From positions 25,494,708 to 25,558,707 of the forward strand of contig CM073896.1 in the NCBI GenBank assembly GCA_037176705.1: a DNA stretch of 64,000 bases, in the 5' to 3' direction. Within the stretch, counting starts at the first letter, position 1. Each line of letters opens with the position of its first letter. The translations under genes and the position numbers were made by a program. Under the pieces are notes generated by a model. The model was not told the DNA's origin and did no database searches. It was given only the letters and a program-made list of their open reading frames with translations. This DNA comes from Molossus alvarezi (Eukaryota > Chordata > Mammalia > Chiroptera > Molossidae). Shown here one piece after another: positions 50,862 through 61,618 of this stretch.

Positions 50862-51666
50862 TAATAACAGTACTTTTGCTATAGGTTTGCATTGAATTTT
50901 AAAGATAATGATTTTATGATTTTATAGCACTTAATATGGGTTTGGCATTTGGTGCATAGCTCTGCCAATGGGAAGTGTTAGTTTTATAGTACTTAAAGCA
51001 AAATAAACAACTGATAAAGATCATTAAAAGTTCTTTGGGAGATATTCAATTTCCATATTTTTATATTTCCAAAGATAATATTAACACCAGATTAGATTTA
51101 TTTATTTTTTATAAGGAAACCAAATTATTGCACTATAATTATCTATTTTAAATAAGATACAAATACATAACATGCTTCTTGAAAAAGTTACTTTCCTCTA
51201 GATTCCAAGGATTCAGAGCAAAGACAACAGAGTTAGTTTCTAGTGTTTTAGAATTTATATATACATGGGGAGACACATATTAAACAAGAAAACAAATTAA
51301 TGAATAATATGCTTTTAGATACTGATTCTACCATATGGAAGGGAGGCAGCAATGTGTTGCTTTGTCAGAAAAAGCCCCTCTATGAATGGCCAAGAACCAG
51401 CCATTGAGAGGGAAGAAGGGAGGGATGGGGAGAGGGAGAAAGAAAGGGAGAGAGAAAGAATATCTGAGCAGAGAACTCAACCACAGAAAAGTGTTGCTCA
51501 GATGGATGTCAAGATGCACCTTTGAAATCACCAAAGACTACCAAGTCTTGTTCTGCCCAAACCTAGGGATTCATTTTTCATTAAACATATTTAACCATTA
51601 TACCTTGTTTAACCAAAGGTTTAACCAAAACCTTTGTTATTTAAATTTATCATTTACATCTTAATA
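50862..51666. other. No gene seen
   Basis: Unassigned. A GGGA-rich purine stretch lies at about 51410-51460. Confidence 0.35.
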
Positions 51667-51800
51667 TTCATTCATTCAGGTTTTTATGGAATTGCCCTAC
51701 ACCCCATGCCAAACACTGTGGTATGTACGGAGGAGGAAAAATGCCAGCAAAATATTTCAAGTTCCTGGTGCTTTCAGTCTCATTTAAAGAGAAGCATAAA
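51667..51800 (-). repeat. Possible L2 3' end relic
   Basis: 'attcattcattcaggttt' followed by 'catgccaaacactgtgg' resembles an L2 3' end in reverse. Short and diverged. Confidence 0.4.
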
Positions 51801-52734
51801 CAGTTAACTCAGTAAGTACATGATGTATTATGTTTAAGTGATCATTACAAAGCAGTAAAATAACATATGAAAATGGAGATGGCGTATGCCACTTCAAGAA
51901 TATTGAATCTGAGATCGAAAAATGGCAGCGGAGTGAACGGAGCTACACAGACCGTCTCCAAGAACCAAACTGGAATTACAACTAAAACACAGACAAATTG
52001 ACGGGAAAAACCAACAGAAAAGCAGCATGGAGGACCATATAACGAGGGACACTGACTCCATCCCGGTAGGCTTGCGAAGGCACGAGACAGGGGCAGGGAG
52101 CCCACGGTCAGCAGCTCGGCAGCGGCCTCAGCTGGGAGCAGCACCCTTGGGTTACACTCCCAGGTGGCCCCACAGCGCAGAGCCGGACAGAGGCTAAAAC
52201 AGCCACAGCCACTCACCTTGGGCTCCGGCAGAGGGAGGGCAGACTGGACAGGAACTGTGTGGGGACACTCGGGATTTGGAGGGCACTCAGAGCTTTTGCT
52301 GAGTGCAGCCACTCAGGACGACGGCCACATTGCTCCTTCCCAGGGCTCTGAGAGAGGCAGCAGCCCCTCCCTCAGAGATCCAACCCCACCCTGTGGGCCA
52401 TTGAAGTGCTAATTGAAGCTCACTAACTACCAGTATCTGCCCCACCCTCGTGAAAACCTCTTGTGCTGAGCACTAGAGGGAGTTTTTCAATCAACTGACA
52501 ACCCAAAACTCTTCAAGTAACCTGGACAGCTAGCCTCAGGCAAAAAGCTAGAGGATAACAGTACGTACCTTTCCTGGGCTGGCAACTTTAACCAGGAAAG
52601 TAAGACTTGACAGTGGTGTTTAACGTGGGTCCTCCCTCGCTCATCTAAACATAGGAGAGGGAGCCACAAACAGCAGAACACCAACACCCACAGGGAAAAC
52701 TTGACAGGCTCCAAAGCCCACAGTGATAGCCAAA

Positions 52735-53616
52735 ATGGTGAAACACAGAAACAGAAGTCAAATGAAAGAGCAAGAGACCTCCACTGAAGATGAGATCAAT
52801 GTGGAGCAATTAGGCATGTTAACAGAGCTAGAATTCAGAGCCATGACCTTGAGGAAGCTGAACAGCATGAGTAAGGACATAGAGACATTGAAAATAAGCC
52901 AACTGGAAATTAAAAACCATCAAGAAGAGATAAAAAATGACATATCAGAAATGAAAAACACATTGGAAGGTTTAAAAAGCAGAGTAGGGGAAGCTGAGGA
53001 CTGGATCAGTGAATTAGAAGACAGGGTAGAAAAAATCAACCAATCAGAAAAAGAAAAGGAAAAAACTATTAAAAAACAGGAAGACAGCTTAAGAGAACTG
53101 TGGGACAACTGGAAACGTAAGAATATTCGCATCATAGGAGTCCCCGAAGAAGAAGAAAATGAGCAAGGGATAGAGAATATATTCAAAAAAATAGTGAGAG
53201 AAAACTTCCCTAATTTGGTGAAGGAAGAAAGCATTCAAGTTCAAGAAGCACAGAGAGTCCCAATTAAGAAGAACCCAAACAGGCCCACACCAAGTCACAT
53301 AGTAATTAAAATGCCACAAATTAAAGACAAAGAGAGAATCCTAAAAGCAGCAAGAGATAAGCAACAGGTTACCTACAAAGGGAACCCCATAAGGCTCTCA
53401 GCTGACTTCTCACAAGAAACACTACAGGCCAGAAGGGAATGGCAGGAAGTAATCAAAGTCATGAAAAACAAGAATCTGAATCCAAGACTACTCTACCCAG
53501 CAAGGCTATCATTCAAAATAGAAGGCCAAATAAAGAGCTTCCCAGACAAAAAAAGGCTAAGGGACTACATTAACACCAAACCAGCACTGCAAGAAATGTT
53601 AAAAGGACTGCTGTAA
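52735..53616 (+). CDS. L1 ORF1 protein, intact frame
   Basis: 293 codons. I chose the ATG at 52735 (MVKHRNRSQMKEQ) because the longer in-frame extension starts at a GTG and lies in the 5'UTR. ORF1p coats L1 RNA as a trimer and acts as a nucleic-acid chaperone in cytoplasmic RNPs. Layout: basic N-terminus (residues 1-14), coiled coil (about 45-125, including WISELEDRVEKIN), RRM-like domain starting NIRIIGVPE (about 130-220), and C-terminal domain with YKGNPIRLSADFS (214-226), RREW (233-236) and YPARLSF (254-260). Human ORF1p is 338 residues. The difference lies mainly in the N-terminal and coiled-coil part. The frame has no stop, but the element's ORF2 is broken, so it could at most act in trans. 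Confidence 0.93.
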   Translation: MVKHRNRSQMKEQETSTEDEINVEQLGMLTELEFRAMTLRKLNSMSKDIETLKISQLEIKNHQEEIKNDISEMKNTLEGLKSRVGEAEDWISELEDRVEKINQSEKEKEKTIKKQEDSLRELWDNWKRKNIRIIGVPEEEENEQGIENIFKKIVRENFPNLVKEESIQVQEAQRVPIKKNPNRPTPSHIVIKMPQIKDKERILKAARDKQQVTYKGNPIRLSADFSQETLQARREWQEVIKVMKNKNLNPRLLYPARLSFKIEGQIKSFPDKKRLRDYINTKPALQEMLKGLL

Positions 53617-53661
53617 TTCGCAGTAGAAATGGGAAGAAAAATGGAACCACACTAAACAAAA

Positions 53662-56600
53662 ATGGCAATAAATCAGTACATATCAATAATCACCTTAAAT
53701 GTAAATGGACTGAATGCTCCCATACAAAGACACAGAGTAGCTGATTGGATAAGAAAGCATGACTCATCTATATGTTGTTTACAAGAGACCCACCTCACAA
53801 CAAAAGACTCACATAGGTTGAAAGTGAAGGGATGGAAGAAAATTTTCCAAGCAAATGGAAAGGAAAAAAAAGCTGAGGTAGCAATTCTCATATCTGATAA
53901 AATAGATTTCAAAACGAAGACCATAACTAGAGACAAAGAAGGCCACTACATAATATTGAAAGGATCTATCCAACAGGAAGATATAACCTTGATAAACATA
54001 TATGCACCCAATATAGGAGCACCAAAATATATTAAAAATCTTCTGGAGGACTTCCAAGGAGAAATCGACAACAATACAATCATAGCAGGGGACTTCAACA
54101 CCCCGTTGACAGCACTGGATAGATCCTCTAGGCAAAAAATAAGCAAGGAAACAGAGACTCTAAATGCAGCATTAGACCAAATGGATTTAATAGATATCTA
54201 TGAGAATTACACCCCAAAACTACAGAATACACATTCTTCTCAAGTACACATGGGACATTCTCAAAGATAGACCACATGATAGGACACACACTAAATCTCT
54301 ACAAGTTCAAGAAGATTGAAATCATATCAAGCATCTTCTCAGATCACAATGGCATGAAACTAGAAATCAATTGCAACAAGAACATGCAAAGACATTTCAA
54401 CACATGGAGGCTAAATAGCATGTTATTAAACAATGAATGAGTCACCAAGGAGATCAAGGAAGAAATTAAAAACTTCCTGGAAACCAATGAAAATCAACAC
54501 ACAACAACACAAAATCTATGGGATGCAGCGAAAGCAGTTCTGAGAGGGAAGTTCATAGCACTACAGGCCTACATCAAAAAACAAGAAAAATTTCTAATTG
54601 ACTGTCTAACCTCACAACTTCAAGAATTAGAAAGCAAACAAAAAGAAAACACCAGAGCAAGTAGAAGGAAGGAAATAGTAAAGATCAGAGCAGAAATAAA
54701 TGACATAGAGACCAAAAAAACAATTCAAGGGATCAATGAAACAAAGAGCTGGTTTTTTGAAAAAATAAACAAGATTGATGGACCCTTAGCTAGACTCACC
54801 AAGAAACAAAGAGAGCCCAAATACACAAAATCAGAAATGAAAGAGAAGTAACAACCAACACCACAGAAATACAAAAGATCGTTAACAACTACTATGAACA
54901 ACTATATGGCAACAAATTCGACAATCTAAGTGAAATGGACAAATTTCTAGAAACACACAGACTCCCAAAACTGGACCGGGAAGAGATAGAAAACTTGAAC
55001 AGACCAATAACAACTAAGGAAATTGAAGAGGTAATCAAGACTCTCCCAGCAAACAAAAGCCCAGGCCCAGATGGCTTCACGGGGGAGTTTTACCGAACAT
55101 TCAAAAAAGAACTAACACCCATTCTCCTAAAACTATTTCAAAAAATTCAAGAAGAAGGAAGACTTCCAAACACGTTCTATGAGGCCAGCATAATTCTAAT
55201 TCCAAAACCAGAAAAAGACACTACGAAGAAAGAAAACTACAGCCCAATATCCCTGATGAACATAGACACCAAAATCCTGAACAAAATACTAGCAAATCGG
55301 ATCCAGAAATACATCAACAAAATTATTCACCATGACCAAGTGGGATTCATTCCAGGGATGCAAGGCTGGTACAATATTCGCAAATCAATAAACGTGATAC
55401 ACCACATAAACAAAATGAAGAATAAAAACCACATGATCATATCAATAGATGCTGAAAAAGCATTCGACAAAATCCAGCATCCATTTCTGATAAAAACGCT
55501 CAGCAATGTGGGAATAGAGGGATCATATCTCGACATAATAAAGGCCATATATGAAAGACCTACAGCCAACATCATACTCAATGGACAGAAACTAAAAACA
55601 TTTCCATTAAGAACAGGAACAAGACAGGGATGTCCACTTTCGCCACTCTTATTTAACATTGTACTGGAAGTCTTAGCCACAGCAATCAGACATGAAGAAA
55701 AAATAAAGGGATCCAAATTGGCAAGGAGGAAGTGAAACTGTCATTATTTGCAGATGACATGATATTGTACGCAGACAACCCTAAAGACTCCATCAAAAAT
55801 CTATTAGACTTAATAAACAAATTTGGCAAAGTAGCAGGATACAAAATTAATGTCAAGAAATCGACGGCATTCTTGTACACCAATGATGAACTCACAGAAA
55901 GAGAAACTGAAAAAACAATCCCATTTACCATCGCATCAAAAAAATTAAGACACCTAGGAATAAACTTAACCAAAGAAGTAAAGGACCTATTTGCAGAAAA
56001 CTACACGTCATTGAAAAAAGAAATAGAGGAAGATATAAAAAAGTGGAAGCACATACCCTCTTCATGGATTGGAAGAATTAACATCATTAAAATGCCCATA
56101 CTTCCCAAAGCAATCTATAGATTCAATGCAATCCCTATCAAAATACCAATGACATATTTTATAGAACTAGAACAAATACTTCAAAAGTTCATATGGAACC
56201 AAAAAAGACCCCAAATAGCCACAGCAATCTTGAAAAAGAAGAACAAAGTAAGTGGGATCACAATACCAGATATCAGGTTATAGTACAAAGTGATTGTAAC
56301 CAAAACAGCCTGGTACTCGCACAAGAACAGGTATATAGACCAGTGGAACAGATCTGAAAACCCAGAAATGGACCCAAGGCAATACGCTCAATTAATATTT
56401 GACAAAGGTGACAAGAGCATACAGTGGAGTAAAGACAGCCTCTTTAATAAATGGTGTTGGGAAAATTGGACAGCTACATACAAAAAAATGAAACTAGACC
56501 ATCAACTTACACCATACACAAAAATAAACTCAAAATGGATAAAAGACTTAAATGTGACCCATGAATCCATAAAAATTCTAGAAGAAAATGTAGGCAACAA

Positions 56601-57477
56601 AATTTCAGACATCATACGGAGCAGAATTTTCACTGATACATCACCTAAGGCAACAGAAACAAAGGAAAAAATGAACACATGGGACTACATCAAACTAAAA
56701 AGCTTCCGCACAGCAAAAGAAACAATCATCAAAATGGAAAGGCAGCCAGCTGTATGGGAGAACATCATTGCCAATGATGTATCAGATAAGGGGTTAATTT
56801 CCAATGTATATAGAGTGCTCATACAACTCCACAAAAGGAAGACAAAGAACCCAACTAAAAAATGGGCAGAGGAGCTGAATAGACACCTCTCCAAACAGGA
56901 CATACAAATGGCCAAGAGACATATGAAGAAATGCTCAACATCACTAATCATCAGAGAGATGCAAATTAAAACAACAATGAGGTATCACCTCACACCTGTC
57001 AGAATGGCCGCCATCAACAAATCATCAAACAACAAGTGTTGGCTAGGGTGTGGAGAAAAGGGGACTCTAATACACTGCTGGTGGGAATGCAGACTGGTGC
57101 AGCCGCTGTGGAAAACCATATGGTGTTACCTCAAAAAATTAAAAATTGAACTTCCTTTTGACCCAGTGATCCAACTTCTAGGAATATACCCTAAGAAGCC
57201 TGAAGCACCAATCAGGAAGAATATATGTACCCCCATGTTCATAGCAGCACTATTTACAATAGCTAAGATCTGGAAACAGCCCAAGTGCCCATCAGTAGAC
57301 GAATGGATCAAAAAGTTGTGGTACATATACACAATGGAGTCCTATGCAGCAGTAAGAAAGAAAGATCTCTTATCCTTTGAGATGACATGGAGGGACCTGG
57401 AAAGTATTATCCTAAGTGAAAGAAGCCAAGCAGAAAAAGTCAAATACCACATGATTTCACTTATATACGGAATATAA
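53662..57477 (+). pseudogene. L1 ORF2, nearly complete but with five lesions
   Basis: ORF2p is the endonuclease/reverse transcriptase that carries out target-primed reverse transcription. ATG at 53662 and stop TAA at 57475-57477 span about 1,272 codons, full size. Endonuclease motifs present: LNVNGLNAP, LQETHL, INIYAPN, AGDFN and, after a frame change, SDHNGMKLE. Reverse transcriptase: [13 protein letters not shown] and catalytic FADD (55747-55758). The C-terminal zinc-knuckle-like C-X3-C-X7-H-X4-C is at 57037-57090. Lesions: frameshift near 54200, TGA for Trp at 54438-54440, frameshift near 54813, frameshift near 55706, TAG for Tyr at 56281-56283. Not functional as read. Confidence 0.93.
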
Positions 57478-57539
57478 GGAACATAACAGTCTGAGGAATA
57501 CAGTAGACCCAGAAACATGGAAGTAGGGCACAGACTGAC

Positions 57540-57665
57540 ATCCCTCAGAAGAGGGGGTGGGGGGGTGGGAAGAGATAAACCACAGATCTTATATGCATGT
57601 ATGCATGATCAATGGACCTGGACAACTAAGCTGGGGTCGGGGCGGGGTGGGGGTGGGGAGGGGGT
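57540..57665 (+). repeat. G-rich tract in L1 3'UTR (G-quadruplex motif)
   Basis: 57633-57664 has six G4-G5 runs with 1-2 base loops, and a second G-rich block lies near 57552-57569. It is the plus-strand counterpart of the C-rich tracts in the minus-strand L1 tails at 2690, 11731, 36775, 42043 and 44210. Known L1 3'UTRs in mammals share such polypurine tracts. Confidence 0.85.
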
Positions 57666-57769
57666 TGCCAATGGGGTAAAAAAGGTAAAATATCTGTAAC
57701 AAAAAAATAAATAAAAAATTAAAAAAATAAAAGACACCATAGGAAAAAAAAAAATATATATTGAATCTG

Positions 57770-58102
57770 GGTAAGCCAATTCTTTGCTGAAGTTTTTACT
57801 CCTTATATTGTCCGAAGGATATGAAGTTTTGTTTTCTCTGTCCTAAATGAGTCGTCCTATTTACTATTGCTTTCATTCTGAAATGCAGAGTCTGGGCATT
57901 CTAACCAAAGGCTCAGTGTCACCTGCTCTTACTCACTGTCCCCGCTTACACCAAAGCATCACTAAATGCCCACTCTGCCTACTCTGTCTTAGCTGATGAG
58001 CAACGCAGCTCTTCCTAGAATTAATGAGGGTTCTGGCTACAACCATATCCTTTGCTCATAAGCAGTCCCCCATAAACTCAGAAGCAATCATAATTTGAAA
58101 TT
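57770..58102. other. No gene seen
   Basis: Unassigned, somewhat GC-richer than the flanks. Confidence 0.35.
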
Positions 58103-58112
58103 AGGAATTCTG

Positions 58113-59953
58113 ATTATTTTTTTTCTTTAAAAATTTTAAAGTTTTTTTTTTCAGCTTAATTAAGATATAATTGATACATAACATTGTCTAAATTTAAAGT
58201 ATAAAATGTGATGATTTAACACCTGTATATTGTGAAATGTTTTCTATAATGAGGTTAGTTAACAAATTCAAGTCACATAATTACCATTTATTGTTGTTTT
58301 TATTATGGTGAGATCATTAATGCTCTACTCTCATAGCAACATTAAGTATGCAATACAGTATTATCAGCTGAAGTCATTACATCCTTTTGCTGTAATTTAC
58401 ATCCTTTTGTACCCTTTGACCAACATCTCCCCATTTCCCCTACCCCTCAGCCCCTGGCAACCACATTCTACTCTCTGCTTCTGTGAGTTTGACTCTTTTA
58501 GATTCCTCTTATAAGAGCTATCATGTTGTATTTGTCCTTCTGCGTTGGGCTTATTTCAGTTAGTATGATTTCAGGTTCATCCACGTTGTTGCAAATATCA
58601 GGATTTCCTTTCCCCCCACTAAAGCTGAGTAATATTTTATTGTATGCATATATCACATTCTTTTTTCATTGAGCTGTCAATGGACATTTAGGATGATGTT
58701 TCCGTATCATTACTGTGTGAATAGTGCTTCAATGACCACTTTTTTATTTTATTTGTTTGCTATTAAGTATTATAAATACTTTATATATTTTGGATATTAA
58801 CCCCTTATCAGATATATGGTTTGCCAATATTTTCTCCCATTCCATAAGTTGCCTTTAATTTTGTTAATTATTTATTTGGCTGTGCAGAATCTTTGTAGTT
58901 TGATACAGTTTTGCTTGTATTTTTATTTCATATCATAAAAAAAATTACTGCCAAAATGTCAAGGAAACATGCCTCAACATAATAAAGGCCATGTATGACA
59001 AGCCCATATTGAATATCATATTTAGTGGTAAGGGGTTGAAATCTTTTCCTCTAGTATTAGGAACAAGACAAGTATATCAGTTCTTACAACTCCTATTTGA
59101 CATAATACTGGAATTTCTATCCAGATTAATTAGGCAAGAAAAAAATATAGATGTCTAAATCAGAAAGGACAAAGTAAAATTGTCTCTGTTTCTAGTGACA
59201 TGATATATATAAAAAATCCTACAGAATCCACACAAAAATATTAGATCTAATAATCAATTTCAGTAACATTTCAGGATACAAAATCAACATACAAAAAATC
59301 AGTTGCATTTCAGGACCCTAACAATGAACTATCTGAAAGAGAAATAAAGAAAATAAAACTATTAAAACAAAAACATACTTAAGGATAAATTTAACCAAGG
59401 AAGTGAAAGCTCAACTCACTAAAAACTATAGTCAGTAATAAAAGAACTTGAAGAAGACACAAATAAATGACAAGATATGCCATATTTTTGCATTGAAAGA
59501 GTTAATATTGTTAAAATGCCCATGCTGTCTATAAATTTATGGTTTCTTTATCAAAATTCCATGACATTTTTCCATAGAGGTAGAAAAATCTTTGAATTTC
59601 TATGGAAACACAGCCTTAACAACCTTGAGAAACAAGAAACCTGGCGGTATCATGCTTCTGATTTCAAACTATATTACAAAGCTATAGTGATTCAAATAGT
59701 ATGGCACTGGCATAAAAATAGATACATAGCCCAATGGAACAGAACTAGGTACTTAAAAATAAACTCACACATATATGCTCAACTAATATTTGACAAGGAA
59801 CCAACAATATTCAACAATCAAAGATGTTGGAAAAGCTGGATATCCACGTGCAAAAGAATAAAACTGTTTTCTTATAAAACTCATAAGAATTGACTTGAAA
59901 TAGATTATGTACTTGCCATAAGACCTGAAACAATAAAACTCTTAGATGAATTC
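58113..59953 (-). mobile_element. Old L1M with 5' inversion
   Basis: 58113-58970 is a minus-strand L1M 3'UTR and ORF2 C-terminus ('aattaagatataattgata', 'gttttgacc'-type blocks, 'ggatattaaccccttatca'). About 58971-59953 is plus-strand ORF2 from 'cctcaacataataaaggcc' to 'gacctgaaacaataaaact'. The two halves are adjacent in a normal L1. TSD aggaattctg at 58103-58112 and 59954-59963. The reading frames (e.g. 59477-59893, QIVWHWHKNRYIAQWNRTR) are heavily decayed. Confidence 0.82.
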
Positions 59954-59963
59954 AGGAATTCTG

Positions 59964-60236
59964 TCTCTAAAATCCACTAAAAATGAAGTAAGTTCTCTCC
60001 CAGAACTCACAAGTACAGATCAGAATGTCCTATTTGCCCAACCAAGGCAGTCACAGAATTTCACAGTCCAGTCCCCTAATACTTATTCTTCTGCCTTAAA
60101 CATCTTTAGTTGCAGTATGTCTGGGTCAGAACCAACGTTTCAAATAGAGTATCTTCTTTTAGAACAGTGTGTTCAGTTTTTAAGGGCCAGTCCCCAAAGT
60201 TGTCTTCCTTTTACATGACTAAATGAAACCTTTAAG
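59964..60236. other. No gene seen
   Basis: Short unassigned stretch. A 90-codon chance frame crosses it. Confidence 0.35.
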
Positions 60237-60244
60237 AACTGTTT

Positions 60245-60489
60245 GCAATGGCTGGTATGGCTCAGCAGTTAGAGCTTGTAGCCGGGGGTTGCAGGTTCAG
60301 TTCATGGTCAAGGTCATGTGCCTGGGTTGCAGGTTTCATGCCCAGCCTCAGTTGGGGAGATTGCAGGAGGCAACCAATCCACGTGTCTCTCTCACATTGA
60401 TATTTTTCTCTCTCTCCATCCCTCCCTCCTTTCCATTCTCTCTAAAAATCAATAGAAAGAATATCCTTGGGTGAGGATTAATAAAAAAA
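60245..60489 (+). mobile_element. VES SINE
   Basis: Forward copy of the longer type: head 'ggctggtatggctcagcag', B box 'gttcagttcatggtcaa', tail 'ccttgggtgaggatta'. A weak TSD (aactgttt / aactattt) is possible. Confidence 0.9.
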
Positions 60490-60512
60490 ACAAACACACA
60501 ACAAACTATTTC

Positions 60513-61207
60513 CAGCATTAGCGTTCAGTAATTGTCCAATCCATTTGCAGGAACAGGTAGTGTGTGCTTGTGTGTGTGTATGTGTGTGCCTTTGTAGTTA
60601 AATAGCCTCTCCTGGTGAATTTCCAAAAATTATGAGAATCCTGGGATCTAAAAAAAATAACAGTAAAATTTTGCTTAAAGATCTGATAAACAAATGACAA
60701 GCAAACAAAAATATTTTCCATACTAGTCAAACATGTGCACACACACACACACATACTTAAAAAATATACAGTTTTAATCTAGATGTAATAAATGTGTGTA
60801 GACAAAAAACAATACCTATAAAAATGTAAGACAACATTAGCAAAATACTTTTAAAGGTTTAAACAAAGTAAATTATGAAATAAAATAAGAAAAAATAAAT
60901 AAATCAGGCCAAATTACAACTAACATGTGACAAAATAAATTAGACTAAATAAAAATAAAAGCTAAGAAAAATTTATTAAAAATGATTAAAATACAATAAA
61001 ACAGATGAACCAAGTATCTAAAGTTATAATAATTAAAATAATGTAATATATGAGTTGCCTTAAAATTAAATTAATAAAACTTGGTGGGTTAACATTATTA
61101 AACAATAAAATAATTTAAAAGTTACTTTTAGAGAATCAAATAATTAATATTAAAATATGCTACAAAGAAACAAAATGGACTTTTTAAAAACTAGAAATTA
61201 GTATTTT
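60513..61207. other. AT-rich DNA with TG/CA repeats
   Basis: TG repeats near 60558-60588 and CA repeats near 60737-60752, 150 bp apart and complementary. Then about 430 bp of extremely AT-rich sequence. No gene. Confidence 0.5.
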
Positions 61208-61458
61208 GTTTTTTGTTTTAATCCTCACCTGAGGATATTTTTCCATTCATTTTCAAATAGAGTGGGGTGGGGGGGAAGAAACAGAGACACATCAACTAGC
61301 TGCCTCCCGTATCACCCCGACCAGGGCCAAGGGACCGAACCACAACCAAGGTACATGTTCTTCTCTTTCTTTCTCTCTCCCTCCCTTTCTCCCACTCTAA
61401 CAACAACAACAACAAATCAATGGGAAAAAAAAATATCCTTGCGTAAGGATTAAAAAAA
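61208..61458. mobile_element. Inverted pair of VES SINE halves
   Basis: 61208-61357 is a reverse VES tail and body ('cctcacctgaggatatt' to 'ccacaaccaaggtacatgt'). From about 61358 the sequence switches to a forward VES 3' part (TC tract, then 'atatccttgcgtaaggatt'). Both tRNA-like heads are missing and the two tails point outwards. No TSD was seen. Confidence 0.75.
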
Positions 61459-61474
61459 GTTATCACAAGACAAA

Positions 61475-61618
61475 AATGTGTAACTACTTTTGGTGACAGG
61501 TGCTAACTAGACTTGTGGTGATCATTTCCCAATATATACAAATATTGAATAATTATGTTACACACCTGGAACTAATAAAATATTATATGTCAATTATACT
61601 TCAATAATTAAAAAAAAA
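61475..61618 (+). mobile_element. Old L1M 3' end
   Basis: 'ggtgacaggtgctaactag', 'gtggtgatcatttcccaat', 'gttacacacctggaactaa', 'atgtcaattatacttcaat' and an A tail: a standard L1MA/L1MB 3' terminus in plus orientation. Confidence 0.8.

Larger units (their letters stand above)
51912..57757 (+). mobile_element. Near-full-length L1 with intact ORF1
   Basis: Plus-strand L1 of about 5.85 kb: 5'UTR (51912-52734), ORF1 (52735-53616), 45-bp inter-ORF spacer, ORF2 (53662-57477), 3'UTR with G-rich tract, A-rich tail ending near 57757. A 12-bp TSD, atattgaatctg, lies at 51900-51911 and 57758-57769. The 5' end lacks the GGAGGAAGA-type start seen in the 8.15-kb copy, so a few bases may be missing. It has the fewest lesions of the L1s here and is therefore probably the youngest full-length copy. 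Confidence 0.95.

Noticed and set aside
52723..52734. Start of L1 ORF1 at the upstream in-frame GTG
   Set aside because: A eukaryotic L1 ORF1 should start at ATG. The ATG at 52735 begins the family-like MVKHRNRSQMKEQ.
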